Shown here piece after piece: positions 44,146-53,184 of a DNA stretch of 64,000 nt. Position 1 is the stretch's first letter, and the number at the start of each line of letters is the position of its first letter. Where the stretch lies: NCBI GenBank assembly GCA_035911135.1, contig JAMHWD010000011.1, positions 71,903 through 135,902 of the forward strand, written 5' to 3'. Origin of the DNA: JAMHWD01 sp035911135. Its GTDB lineage: Bacteria > Pseudomonadota > Alphaproteobacteria > Micavibrionales > Micavibrionaceae. The notes beneath the pieces were generated by a model. The model searched no databases, had not been told where the DNA came from, and saw nothing but the letters and a program-made list of their open reading frames with translations. The position numbers were made by a program, and so were the translations under genes.

Positions 44146-45750
44146 ATGACACAGACAAACGCCCAAGTTCACGCCCTCCCTTCCGCCCTGGCCCATCACG
44201 ATCGGATTTTGATCCTTGATTTCGGCAGCCAGGTGACCCAGCTGATCGCCCGCCGCATCCGCGAAAGCGGCGTCTATTGCGAGATCTGGCCGTTCAATCA
44301 GGCGGATATGGAGAAAATCAAGGCCTATGCGCCCAAAGGGATTGTACTATCGGGCGGGCCATGCAGCGTCACGGATAAGGATTCGCCGCGCGCGCCCGAT
44401 GGCATTTTTGAAATGGGATTGCCTTTGCTGGGCATTTGTTACGGCCAGCAGACGATGGTCACGCAACTGGGCGGCCTTGTCGAAAAAGGCGATGGCACGG
44501 GCCGGGAATTTGGCCGCGCCTATGTCGATGTGACGGGCCATAATGCCTTGCTGGATGGGGTATGGGACAAGGGCGCGCATGAACAGGTATGGATGAGCCA
44601 TGGCGACCGCGTCACGAAGCTCCCCCCCGGTTTTGAGATTGTCGGAAAATCCGAAGGCGCGCCTTATGCGATTATCGCGGATGAGAGCCGCAAATTCTAC
44701 GCCGTGCAATTCCACCCGGAAGTCGTGCATACGCCGCATGGCGCGGCGCTATACCGCAACTTCACGCATAATGTCTGCGGGTGCAAGGGTGATTGGACGA
44801 TGGGCGCGTTCCGCGAGGAAGCGATTGAGAAAATCCGAAAAACAGTCGGCAATGGCAAGGTGATCTGCGGATTATCCGGCGGCGTTGATTCATCCGTGAC
44901 GGCCGTTTTGCTGCATGAGGCGATTGGCGATCAGCTGACCTGCATTTATGTCGATACCGGATTGATGCGCGCCGGCGAGAGCGCACAGGTGGTCTCCCTC
45001 TTCCGCGATCATTATAACATCCCCCTTATTCACGAGGATGCATCCGAGAAATTCCTGAGCGGTCTGGAGGGGATTTCCGAACCGGAAATGAAGCGCAAGC
45101 TGATCGGGCAGTTATTTATTGATGTGTTCGAGGAATGTTCGAAACGCGTCGGCGGGGCAGAGTTCCTCGCGCAGGGGACATTATACCCGGATGTGATCGA
45201 ATCCGTTTCCTTCACCGGCGGCCCCAGCGTGACCATCAAATCGCACCACAATGTCGGTGGCCTGCCCGAATATATGAAACTGAAACTCGTCGAGCCATTG
45301 CGCGAATTGTTCAAGGACGAGGTGCGCGCGCTGGGTATCGAGCTTGGCATGCATCCGGATTTCGTGAAACGCCACCCCTTCCCCGGCCCCGGTCTGGCGA
45401 TCCGCATCCCCGGCGAGATTACGGGCGAGAAGTTGGAGATCCTCCGCAAGGCCGATACGGTTTACCTGGAAGAAATCAGGAATGCCGGGCTTTATGATGC
45501 GATCTGGCAGGCCTTTGCGGTGCTGCTGCCTGTGCGCACCGTGGGCGTGATGGGCGATGAGCGGACCTATGATTATGTCTGTGCGCTGCGCGCCGTCACA
45601 TCGACGGACGGCATGACGGCCGATTACTACCCCTTCGATCATGCGTTTCTGGGCCGCGTCGCCACCCGCATCATCAACGAAGTCAAAGGCATCAACCGCG
45701 TGACCTATGACATCACCTCCAAACCACCGGGAACGATCGAGTGGGAGTGA
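44146..45750 (+). CDS. guaA: GMP synthase (glutamine-hydrolysing)
   Basis: 534 residues. It aminates XMP to GMP. The N-terminal glutamine amidotransferase has ILDFGSQVTQLIARRIRE, GICYGQQTMV with nucleophile Cys, and FHPEVVHTPHG with His/Glu of the triad. The ATP-pyrophosphatase domain has the P-loop ICGLSGGVDSSVTAVLLHEA. The dimerisation domain ends YDITSKPPGTIEWE. It acts directly after GuaB, which is 12 kb upstream. The following AT-rich gene begins 9-10 bp after the stop. Confidence 0.97.
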   Translation: MTQTNAQVHALPSALAHHDRILILDFGSQVTQLIARRIRESGVYCEIWPFNQADMEKIKAYAPKGIVLSGGPCSVTDKDSPRAPDGIFEMGLPLLGICYGQQTMVTQLGGLVEKGDGTGREFGRAYVDVTGHNALLDGVWDKGAHEQVWMSHGDRVTKLPPGFEIVGKSEGAPYAIIADESRKFYAVQFHPEVVHTPHGAALYRNFTHNVCGCKGDWTMGAFREEAIEKIRKTVGNGKVICGLSGGVDSSVTAVLLHEAIGDQLTCIYVDTGLMRAGESAQVVSLFRDHYNIPLIHEDASEKFLSGLEGISEPEMKRKLIGQLFIDVFEECSKRVGGAEFLAQGTLYPDVIESVSFTGGPSVTIKSHHNVGGLPEYMKLKLVEPLRELFKDEVRALGIELGMHPDFVKRHPFPGPGLAIRIPGEITGEKLEILRKADTVYLEEIRNAGLYDAIWQAFAVLLPVRTVGVMGDERTYDYVCALRAVTSTDGMTADYYPFDHAFLGRVATRIINEVKGINRVTYDITSKPPGTIEWE

Positions 45751-45758
45751 TAATAACT

Positions 45759-46316
45759 ATGAATAATTTGGAACAAAATATTAAAGAGAAAAAACTGGAA
45801 TTTATTACGAAATATAATCCGAATAAATGTGTATGCCGTGCTTTATCAATGTCTATTGCAGCAGCTGTTCAGCACAATAAACTTTACTCTTATGGATTGC
45901 CTCAGAAAGATAGAAAAATCATACGTGATTTTTGGACAAGACAGCTTGATTCCTATACATATAATAATGTTTTCTTAACGATAAGCTCCTTCGAAAAAGC
46001 TATTGTTGAATTAAAAGATTCCATGAATCAAGAATTTAGAGAAAAGTTTTGTAGTGATGGTTTTCGTATTTCACATTCTCAAAAAAGTTTGTCAGTGTTT
46101 ATAAAACACATGTGGTGCATGGATGAAATTGATGAGCCTGCGATATGTCCCGTTGATCGTATAATTTTAAGTGAAACAAAATCTAAAGATATATCGTGGA
46201 CTAAAGTTAATGATTTGGCACAGCATCAGAAAAAATTTTTATTCATACAGAATGCAGCAAATAATGCTGGGTTAAGCGTTGCTCAATGGGAATTATTGCA
46301 TTTTAAAACGAACTAA
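45759..46316 (+). CDS. AT-rich orphan gene, 185 residues, unknown
   Basis: Starting at ATG 45759 (an upstream GTG at 45741 overlaps guaA). It is strongly AT-rich and uses A/T-ending codons, unlike the flanking genes, which suggests horizontal acquisition. The protein is soluble. Features are KCVCRALSMSIAAAVQH, SQKSLSVFIKHMWCMDEIDE followed by CPVDRIILSE, and AGLSVAQWELLHF. The W-C…P-x-C-P-v-D-R-i-I pattern recalls an uncharacterised family, and I assign no function. Repeat sequence follows immediately downstream (46339-46410). Confidence 0.65.
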   Translation: MNNLEQNIKEKKLEFITKYNPNKCVCRALSMSIAAAVQHNKLYSYGLPQKDRKIIRDFWTRQLDSYTYNNVFLTISSFEKAIVELKDSMNQEFREKFCSDGFRISHSQKSLSVFIKHMWCMDEIDEPAICPVDRIILSETKSKDISWTKVNDLAQHQKKFLFIQNAANNAGLSVAQWELLHFKTN

Positions 46317-46338
46317 AATTTTAACTTAAAAAATTTTC

Positions 46339-46410
46339 TGGATTGCTTCGTCACATTGTTCCTTGCCATGACGCCTTTGTGAAACTCTGTGTGCTCTGCG
46401 TGCTCTGTGG
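46339..46410 (+). repeat. Degenerate dispersed repeat sequence
   Basis: GGATTGCTTCGTCACATTGT … CCATGACG resembles a decayed form of the ATTGCTTCGCTGCGCTCGCA element at 54563. It is followed by a run rich in CTCTGTGTGCTCTGCGTG. It sits at the 3' edge of the AT-rich gene. The remaining 100 bp up to arsC hold nothing I can name. Confidence 0.4.
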
Positions 46411-46512
46411 TTTAAAACAAGAATGGCGGGCGGCGCATTGTAAATGCCAGAACAATCTTGATAGAGTCATTTTTTATCCTATATAAAGATTGCCAATAAA
46501 AAGGACTCCCCC

Positions 46513-46974
46513 ATGACCGCCACACCCACCAAAATCCTTGTCCTGTGCACCGGGAATTCCTGCCGTTCGATTATGGCGGAGGCCCTGATCAATCATCTGG
46601 GCGCAGGGAATTTTACCGCCGTGAGCGCGGGGAGCGCGCCAACCGGCGATGTCCATCCCAAAAGCATCGAAACCCTGAAACGCCATGGCATCGACCCCGG
46701 CGTGCCGCGCAGCAAATCATGGGATGAATTCGCCGGCCAGCATTTCGATGTGGTCATTACCGTGTGCGATCAGGCGGCGGCCGAGTCCTGCCCCGTTTTT
46801 TTCGGCAAGCATACCAAATTGCACTGGTCCACGCCGGACCCGGCCAAGGCGACCGGGACGGATGCCGAGATCACGGCGGCCTTTGACGGCGCCTTCATGA
46901 TGCTGAAAAACCGGATTGCGGACCTGATATCCCCCGCCCCTGCCGCCGCCCAAACCCCCGCGCCGGGGCCATGA
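46513..46974 (+). CDS. arsC: Arsenate reductase-like low-molecular-weight phosphatase
   Basis: 153 residues. The phosphate loop is VLCTGNSCRS (C-x5-R). Downstream, TVCDQAAAESCPVF supplies the two further Cys expected of thioredoxin-coupled arsenate reductases, so a three-Cys relay is plausible. WSTPDPAKATGTD has the general-acid Asp. Arsenate is reduced to arsenite. No arsenite efflux pump or ArsR lies beside it, so the substrate is inferred from family. Confidence 0.87.
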   Translation: MTATPTKILVLCTGNSCRSIMAEALINHLGAGNFTAVSAGSAPTGDVHPKSIETLKRHGIDPGVPRSKSWDEFAGQHFDVVITVCDQAAAESCPVFFGKHTKLHWSTPDPAKATGTDAEITAAFDGAFMMLKNRIADLISPAPAAAQTPAPGP

Positions 46975-47055
46975 TAATTTCTTTGCTTTTGGGTGGAACT
47001 ATGCCACTTTGCCAGAAGTTTGTATTTTAGGCCCATTGCGGGAGGAGCATTTATC

Positions 47056-47469
47056 ATGAAAAGAAACGAGATTATTATGGTGGCCGCAGGCGCGGTTTTA
47101 CTGGTTGCGGCAACAGCCGGCGCCAGCACATATATCGCAAACCCTGACATTTTCAAATCCAGCGCCGTGACCGAGGAAGAATCAGTTGCCGCCATTGCCC
47201 CTGCCGCCGGTTCCGCGCGCGTCCCGCAGCAGCCCGTGCAGCAGCAGGCCGTGCAGCAACAACCAATTCAGGCCAACGCAGAACCTGCAAAGCCGCGCTG
47301 CGATGATGATAACATTGTCGGCAAGGTTGCCGGTGGTATCGTGGGCGGCCTGTTGGGGAATGAGATCGGATCGGGACGCGGCAATACCGCAGCCACAATC
47401 GGCGGATCGGTCGGCGGTACGTTATTGGGCGAGGAGTTCATCCCCACGCAAAATGTGACCTGCGGTTAG
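47056..47469 (+). CDS. Glycine-zipper membrane/envelope protein
   Basis: 137 residues from ATG 47056, preceded by GGAGGAG. The N-terminal hydrophobic segment (IIMVAAGAVLLVAATAGAST) is a signal or anchor. A Gln/Pro/Val-rich linker (PQQPVQQQAVQQQPIQ) follows. The C-terminus is a glycine-zipper repeat, IVGKVAGGIVGGLLGNEIG then TAATIGGSVGGTLLGEEF, as in rickettsial 17-kDa-antigen-like proteins. Likely an envelope component. Confidence 0.8.
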   Translation: MKRNEIIMVAAGAVLLVAATAGASTYIANPDIFKSSAVTEEESVAAIAPAAGSARVPQQPVQQQAVQQQPIQANAEPAKPRCDDDNIVGKVAGGIVGGLLGNEIGSGRGNTAATIGGSVGGTLLGEEFIPTQNVTCG

Positions 47470-47491
47470 AAGCAATTACATAAGCTTTTAG

Positions 47492-47517
47492 ATCCCTCGA
47501 CTGCGCTCGGGATGACG
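47492..47517 (+). repeat. Short palindromic element (ATCCC…GGGATGACG)
   Basis: ATCCCTCGACTGCGCTCGGG followed by ATGACG. It shares the scaffold TCGxCTGCGCTC with the element at 54563, but its arms are ATCCC/GGGAT instead of ATTGC/GCAAT, a compensatory change. Confidence 0.6.
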
Positions 47518-47530
47518 AAGCAGCGAAATA

Positions 47531-47566
47531 AAAAACCCCGCCCTCGTGATGAGAAGCGGGGTTTTG
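47531..47566. terminator. Terminator hairpin
   Basis: CCCCGC and GCGGGG with an inner CTC/GAG pairing, preceded by A-run and followed by TTTT. It ends the glycine-zipper transcript. Confidence 0.75.
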
Positions 47567-47582
47567 GATTTTTTCTCTACCG

Positions 47583-47642
47583 CGTCATCACCCGCTTTAT
47601 GCGGGTGATCCATGGATTACACGGACAAGCCGTGTAATGACG
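47583..47642 (+). repeat. 60-bp double-hairpin palindromic element (intergenic copy A)
   Basis: Begins CGTCAT and ends ATGACG. Hairpin 1 is TCACCCGC/GCGGGTGA and hairpin 2 is ATTACACGG-ACAAG-CCGTGTAAT, joined by CCATGG. Same length and plan as the copy at 54490. Stem positions differ in pairs, keeping complementarity. Confidence 0.8.
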
Positions 47643-47655
47643 GCAGCATAGATTA

Positions 47656-47934
47656 TTAATTCTTGCGGGGCAGTTTCAGCTCGTCCTTCAACGGATTTTC
47701 GGCCTTGGCAGGGGCGGCATCATCGGATGCGCCGGCGGCTGGCTCGATGGCTTCGGGGGCGGTTGTTTCTGTGGCTTGCGCGCCTTCAACAGTTTCTTCC
47801 GTCTTGTCGGACTGGAACACCACGCGGCCTTGCTTCTTGGCGGCGTAGGATGGCGTTGTGCCTTCTTCGGCATGGGCCTGGAAGGATGCGAGAGAAAGAG
47901 CGGCAACAGCAGCGATTACAAGTGTACGGATCAT
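47656..47934 (-). CDS. Small exported Ala/Glu-rich protein
   Basis: 92 residues from ATG 47934, preceded by AAAGG at a long spacing. A start at 47967 is also in frame. Signal peptide IRTLVIAAVAALSLASFQAHA. The mature part contains KKQGRVVFQSDKTEETVEGA, then an Ala/Pro/Glu-rich stretch, and ends LKDELKLPRKN. No family recognised. Confidence 0.65.
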   Translation of the reverse strand: MIRTLVIAAVAALSLASFQAHAEEGTTPSYAAKKQGRVVFQSDKTEETVEGAQATETTAPEAIEPAAGASDDAAPAKAENPLKDELKLPRKN

Positions 47935-48061
47935 GGGGTTTTTCAGCCTTTTTCTATTAAATTTCATAAGTGTTGGAATATTCGTGCCCGATTATCTAGC
48001 ACGAAATTCCCGCCCTTGCAAGAATTATTATAGAAAATACCACAATATAGCGTTTTGGCCT

Positions 48062-50233
48062 CTATTCTGCGGCCAGACGGTATTCCCGGCCCGCATCGTC
48101 ATTATCGCTGCGGATTTTATCGAGGAAATTCTGCACCGCGCCCTGCAGGCTGCCGGCCAGATCGGAAATCTCGCTGGATGAGACGCTGAGCATGTTCGAG
48201 GCCTCGCCCGTTTCATTGGCGGCGATCTGCACATTGCCGATGACCGTGGCCACCTGACGCGCGGCATCGGAGACTTCGGTGATGTTGCGGGTGATTTCCG
48301 CGATCACGGAATTCTGTTCCTCGACCGCACTGGCGGTGCCGGTGGAGGCCGCATCAATATCGGAAATATTGCGGATGATTTCCTGCATGGCCTGCACGGA
48401 GGCATTGGTGGCCTGCTGGATTTCAGAAATGCGCCCTTCGATTTCCTCGGTCTTGCGGGCGGTTTCATTGGCCAGTTTCTTGACTTCATCCGCCACAACA
48501 GCAAACCCCTTGCCGGCTTCACCCGCACGCGCCGCCTCGATCGTGGCATTAAGCGCCAGCAGATTGGTCTGTTCGGCAATGCTTTTGATCGCGGTCACGA
48601 CCTCGCCGATATTCGAGACAAGGCCTTTGAGTTCATCCACCTTGGCACTGGTGCTGTTGGCGCTGCCCGATGCCTGATTGGCCTTAAGCGCAACATCGGA
48701 AACCTGCTTGGAGATTTCATGCGCGCTGGCGGTCATTTCTTCCGTCGCCGAGGCAACCGTAGAGGCATTGGCGCTTGTCTGCTCGGAGGCCGAGGCCACG
48801 GCGCCGCTGGCTTCTTGCGTCTGACGCGCGGTGTTTTGCATGTTGCCAGCCGCGCCTTTTAATTTCTCGGCCGCGCCAGCCAATTGTTCGATCGTGCCGC
48901 CGACTTGGGAATCAAAGCTGTCGGCGAGTTCATTCATCATACGCTTTTTCTCGGCCAGGGCCCGCTTTTCAGCGGCTTCCTGCTGGGCGCGCATATTCTG
49001 CGTCTCCAGCCCGTTTTCCTTGAAAATCTGAACCGCACGGGCCATCTGGCCGATTTCCGACCGGGACTCCACAAAGGGCACAGAGACGCTTAGATCGTCA
49101 TTGGCCAGAACCTCCATCGTGCCATTCAAACGGCCCAGCGGACGCGAGATACTAAAGGCCACGAACACATAAAAGATCATCGAGATGATAACCCCGGCCA
49201 GCGAGATCAGCATTTCTTCTTTTTGTTCCTTGCGGAAAGTTGCCACACGCGTATTCAAAAACTGATCCAGATGATCATAGCTTTTCATCAAGTAAGCCTC
49301 GGAGGCATCCGTCGCAGCGCTAAGCGCGGCATAGAGATCCTCGGCACGCACCGGGCCTTTTTCACTGACGCTGGCCAGCATATCCGCCAGCGCGGTAGAG
49401 GTCTGGCTGTAATTATCGAGCAGCGGCTGGATGGATTCCTTATAGCCTTCCTGCACACCAAAGAAATTAGGGTCCTCATTAAAGGATACATCCATATCGG
49501 CAACCACGCGGGCAATATCCGCATCCTTGAACATCCGCGACACCACAGCCGTATCAATCAGCAAGGACTGTTCCGGCGCAAGCGAAGGCTTTACAAATTC
49601 GGCGATAAATTTGGATGATGTCTCGCCCAGGCGGTCGATGGTTTGCGGCATGGCCAGCAAGGTAATATCCATCAGGTAATAGCTATCGAGATCCGGATCA
49701 AGGATCAGGTTCGATGTATCCCCGGAATGGGCGATAATGCCGCGAAGATCTGCCACGAATGTCACCAGCGTTTCTTGTACGGCCGCCGAAACATCACCGG
49801 ATTTGAGCTGTTCCGAAAGCCCGTCCCATTTGGCCTTGACGGTTTCATATTTCAATTGCGTGCGGTTACGGCTGCTCAGACCTTCATCGGTAAACTGCAG
49901 CGTCTCTCCGACCTGATCGAGGGCGATCTTGAGATTGCCGATCTCGGCATCAATCTCACCCGCGAGGCTGGCGATTTTTTCAAAATGCGCGGCCCCTGCA
50001 CTCTTGCCAAAAATGCCGGCCATGGCAATCTCGCTCCGCAGGCGGACGGCATCTGATAAGATCAGGGCCGTTGGGCGCTGGACCTGATTACCCAGCAATT
50101 CCTTTTCCGAGAACTCAATCGTGCTTTCCGTCCCCAAATAGGCCTGCGTCATCGAGACAAATAACGTCAGCAAGAAAAGTGATACGGCGATAAACATCCG
50201 CGTTTTGACGGAGAGATTATTCAGAAATTTCAT
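48062..50233 (-). CDS. Methyl-accepting chemotaxis protein
   Basis: 723 residues. First membrane helix at about 12-30, a large periplasmic sensor domain of about 300 residues, second helix near 345 (LISLAGVIISMIFYVFVAFS), HAMP (SRPLGRLNGTMEVLANDDLS), then the signalling coiled coil. The hairpin tip is IAEQTNLLALNATIEAARAG followed by EAGKGFAVVADEVKKLANET, the universal MCP signature. Methylation helices flank it. The ligand is unknown. No che genes are nearby, so the chemosensory array is encoded elsewhere. Confidence 0.95.
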   Translation of the reverse strand: MKFLNNLSVKTRMFIAVSLFLLTLFVSMTQAYLGTESTIEFSEKELLGNQVQRPTALILSDAVRLRSEIAMAGIFGKSAGAAHFEKIASLAGEIDAEIGNLKIALDQVGETLQFTDEGLSSRNRTQLKYETVKAKWDGLSEQLKSGDVSAAVQETLVTFVADLRGIIAHSGDTSNLILDPDLDSYYLMDITLLAMPQTIDRLGETSSKFIAEFVKPSLAPEQSLLIDTAVVSRMFKDADIARVVADMDVSFNEDPNFFGVQEGYKESIQPLLDNYSQTSTALADMLASVSEKGPVRAEDLYAALSAATDASEAYLMKSYDHLDQFLNTRVATFRKEQKEEMLISLAGVIISMIFYVFVAFSISRPLGRLNGTMEVLANDDLSVSVPFVESRSEIGQMARAVQIFKENGLETQNMRAQQEAAEKRALAEKKRMMNELADSFDSQVGGTIEQLAGAAEKLKGAAGNMQNTARQTQEASGAVASASEQTSANASTVASATEEMTASAHEISKQVSDVALKANQASGSANSTSAKVDELKGLVSNIGEVVTAIKSIAEQTNLLALNATIEAARAGEAGKGFAVVADEVKKLANETARKTEEIEGRISEIQQATNASVQAMQEIIRNISDIDAASTGTASAVEEQNSVIAEITRNITEVSDAARQVATVIGNVQIAANETGEASNMLSVSSSEISDLAGSLQGAVQNFLDKIRSDNDDAGREYRLAAE

Positions 50234-50389
50234 TTCATCCTCGTTCTTTATCCTAAAGACCCAACGACAAACGCATGCATAGGCGCTTGGCGGCTTACGC
50301 AGAAAAACCTGATATTCAATATTCAGGTGGCAATCGGCTCAAATCGATTGAATTAGATTTATTCTAATATTACAGATCGTAACAGAAGG

Positions 50390-51124
50390 TTAAAAACTGC
50401 GTGATACGCCAAAGATAACGCGGGCATCGCATCCATCAAGGCAATCTTGCGGCTCGTCCAGATTGGTATCAACATATTGTACTGATAAATCAAAGCCTTC
50501 GAGGTTGTAACCCAGCCCCACCGACCAATCAGCATAGTCCTTGGCGATACCGAAATTGGCGTGATCGTCAATCCATTGGTAACCGACATGACCGCTCAGC
50601 GAGAAATCATGCGGCAGCGGTACATCCACGGCCAGCGAGAGATATTCAGAATCGCCCGTTTCATTGAAGTTATCCGGCGAATAATTAAAGGCCAGCGAGG
50701 TTGCAAAGACTTCAAAATCATAACCGACTGCGGCCGAGAGTTCATAGAAATCATACTCGCGCGGCGTATCGGCGCCGGGATAGGAATAATAAATCGCGCC
50801 GATATCATAGTTGAAATTGCCCACATCGCCGCTGTAACCGGCATAGACATCCAGCTCCATCGTGGCTTCGTCGCCATCATTGAAATCAACATTCGAGCCC
50901 CAGACCCCGGCGTAAAAGCCGGATGTATGCGAGACATCAAAACCACCCTGAACGGCGGGGCCTTCATCGGCTTGCTGGATCCCGCGGAAAGAATATTCGC
51001 TCACGAAGCCGACATTGGCGGAGAATTCAAAATCCGAATCACCCATGGCGGCAAAAGCCGAAGCCGAGGACAAAAGGACCACCAAAGAAGCCGAAAGAAC
51101 GCAGCGGGCGGAGTGTTTGATCAT
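50390..51124 (-). CDS. TIGR02001-like outer-membrane beta-barrel protein
   Basis: 244 residues from ATG 51124. Signal peptide CVLSASLVVLLSSASAFA. Repeating amphipathic strands follow, with FEFSANVGFVSEYSFRGIQQ at the start, as in the gcw_chp (TIGR02001) family. Two Cys near the end (DCLDGCDARVIFG) may form a small disulfide loop. It ends VSRSF, with a terminal Phe as expected for barrel assembly. Substrate unknown. Confidence 0.8.
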   Translation of the reverse strand: MIKHSARCVLSASLVVLLSSASAFAAMGDSDFEFSANVGFVSEYSFRGIQQADEGPAVQGGFDVSHTSGFYAGVWGSNVDFNDGDEATMELDVYAGYSGDVGNFNYDIGAIYYSYPGADTPREYDFYELSAAVGYDFEVFATSLAFNYSPDNFNETGDSEYLSLAVDVPLPHDFSLSGHVGYQWIDDHANFGIAKDYADWSVGLGYNLEGFDLSVQYVDTNLDEPQDCLDGCDARVIFGVSRSF

Positions 51125-51243
51125 GAATATGCTCTCATTGAGAAAGGTTTGAATCTGTAAGATGCATATTAGCAAGTTTCATAAAACCTGTCTGCAAGGA
51201 TTTTTGGCTAACTCCTTAGATGCATTACGGAAATCAATGAGGT

Positions 51244-52095
51244 TTATTCGTAAAATTCCGGGCGGCGGTCACGGAAGAATCCCCAGCTGGCCCGGTAATC
51301 CTGCAATTCCTTGCGATCAAAGCTTTGCACGATCACGCCTTCTTCCTTCGGGCCGATCTCTTTGACAATCGCGCCGGTCTGATCAGCGATGAAAGAATGA
51401 CCATAGAAACTTTGCGGGTTGCCATTGGCGTTTTCATCGCCGATCCGGTTCGAGGCCACCACGGGCACAGCATTGGATACTGCATGGCCTTGCATGGCAC
51501 GCTGCCAGATCGCCGAAGTATCCAGCGCGTTATCATAGGGTTCGGAGCCAATCGCCGTGGGGTAGAACAGAATTTCCGCCCCCATCAGCATCATGGAACG
51601 CGCGCATTCCGGGAACCATTGATCCCAGCATATACCCACGCCGATTTTGCCGTATGCCGTATCCCAGACCTTGAACCCCGTATTGCCGGGTTTGAAGTAA
51701 TATTTTTCCTGATAGCCCGGACCATCCGGGATATGCGATTTGCGGTATGTGCCAAGGATCGAACCATCGGCATCCAGCACCACGACGGAGTTATAATATT
51801 CCGGTCCGGCCTTTTCAAAAATGGAAACCGGGATCACGATTTTCAATTCACGCGCCAGCGGTATAAGCGCCTTCACGCATGGATGATCATCCGCAGGATA
51901 AGCAGAGGCGAACCATTCGGGCTCCTGCGCGGTGCAAAAATATGGCCCTTGAAATAATTCAGATGGCAGGATCACCTGTGCGCCTTGCGCCGCCGCCTTG
52001 CGGATTAACGCAATGGTTTTGTCGATATTGTCCTGCATGTTATCGCCATACGATGTCTGCAGCGCGGCAACGGTAATGGTTTTGTTATCGCTCAT
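51244..52095 (-). CDS. aguB: N-carbamoylputrescine amidase
   Basis: 283 residues from ATG 52095. It belongs to the nitrilase superfamily, with the Glu-Lys-Cys triad visible in LPSELFQGPYFC, YRKSHIPDGPGYQEKYYF and GVGICWDQWFPECAR. It hydrolyses N-carbamoylputrescine to putrescine, ammonia and CO2. aguA lies 5 bp upstream on the same strand, so the two enzymes convert agmatine to putrescine as a unit. No arginine decarboxylase is in the window. Confidence 0.94.
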   Translation of the reverse strand: MSDNKTITVAALQTSYGDNMQDNIDKTIALIRKAAAQGAQVILPSELFQGPYFCTAQEPEWFASAYPADDHPCVKALIPLARELKIVIPVSIFEKAGPEYYNSVVVLDADGSILGTYRKSHIPDGPGYQEKYYFKPGNTGFKVWDTAYGKIGVGICWDQWFPECARSMMLMGAEILFYPTAIGSEPYDNALDTSAIWQRAMQGHAVSNAVPVVASNRIGDENANGNPQSFYGHSFIADQTGAIVKEIGPKEEGVIVQSFDRKELQDYRASWGFFRDRRPEFYE

Positions 52096-52100
52096 GATTA

Positions 52101-53099
52101 TTAAACCTCCGGCTCTTGCTGGGTGATGCAATGGAACGACCCGCCGCCCGTTAATATCGCCCCGGCCGGAAGGCCCTTGACCACGCGGCCCGGAAATAAT
52201 TCCGCGATCACGGAAACGGCCTCATCGGCGGATGCCGTGCCATAGGTGGGAACGGCGACCGCCTTGTTGCCAATAATAAAATTCATATGCGAAGCCGGCG
52301 CGATATCCCCGGTTTGGTCATCCATGAAAAGTCCGGGTGATGGCACGCGCACGACATTCATGCCTTGCGCCGCGATATCGCGCGCGGTTTTATCATACAT
52401 CGCCGCGTTGGGATCATCAGCGCCAAAGGCCACCGGACAGGCAACAGTATCTTCCGCCACGAACCGCGCGAGATTATCGACATGCCCATCAGTGTGATCA
52501 TTGAGCAATCCATCATCTAGCCAGATGATGCGCTCGGCCGAAAAAGCCTCCAGCAATATCTTTGTCGCCGCAGCCTCATCCCAGCCCGGATTGCGATTGG
52601 GATTGAGCATGCACTGGCGCGTGGTCATCAAAACGCCCGCGCCGTTATTCTCCAGCGCGCCGCCTTCGAGGATAAAATCAAAGCGCGTGATTTCCTTGCG
52701 CGCCTTCCCGGCAACAAAATCGCCAACCATATCATCGCCATCGTAAATATATTTCCCGCCCCAGCCATTGGTGCGGAAACGATAGGCCTTATCGCCCACG
52801 AAAATCGGCCCGGTATCGCGCAACCAGATATCGCCGCAGGCCACATCGAAAATCTCCGCATAAGTGCCCATCAGATCGCGGGCGCTTTCAACCGCTTCCT
52901 GCCCTTCGGCCAGAACCTTCACATTCTGCCCATCCGATATCAGCCGCACCATGGCGGCGATCTCATCCCGCGCCTGCGCCAGCAAGCCGCCCGGCCATAA
53001 ATCGGGATGCGAAGGCCAAGCGGTCCACATGGCCTTTTGCGGGGCCCATTCGGGCTTCCAGAGAGACTGAAATTGAGGGGCGGTTTTCGTTTTCATCAT
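52101..53099 (-). CDS. aguA: Agmatine deiminase
   Basis: About 332 residues. It is a guanidino-modifying enzyme converting agmatine to N-carbamoylputrescine. WTAWPSHPDLWPGG is at the N-terminus, and the centre has RDTGPIFV, FILEGGALENNGAGVLMTT and DGHVDNLARFV with catalytic acid and His. The C-terminal ILTGGGSFHCITQQEPEV carries the catalytic Cys. Start 53099 or 53096 (tandem ATGs), or 53108. It is divergent from the carboxyspermidine dehydrogenase gene with about 85 bp between, which probably holds both promoters. Confidence 0.94.
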   Translation of the reverse strand: MMKTKTAPQFQSLWKPEWAPQKAMWTAWPSHPDLWPGGLLAQARDEIAAMVRLISDGQNVKVLAEGQEAVESARDLMGTYAEIFDVACGDIWLRDTGPIFVGDKAYRFRTNGWGGKYIYDGDDMVGDFVAGKARKEITRFDFILEGGALENNGAGVLMTTRQCMLNPNRNPGWDEAAATKILLEAFSAERIIWLDDGLLNDHTDGHVDNLARFVAEDTVACPVAFGADDPNAAMYDKTARDIAAQGMNVVRVPSPGLFMDDQTGDIAPASHMNFIIGNKAVAVPTYGTASADEAVSVIAELFPGRVVKGLPAGAILTGGGSFHCITQQEPEV

Positions 53100-53184
53100 G
53101 GGGGCCATCTTATACTTGAATTTCTGCAAATTTCCAATATATTCCAGTGACCTAAGACATTTTATAAGAAGGGGCCAGAAAACC

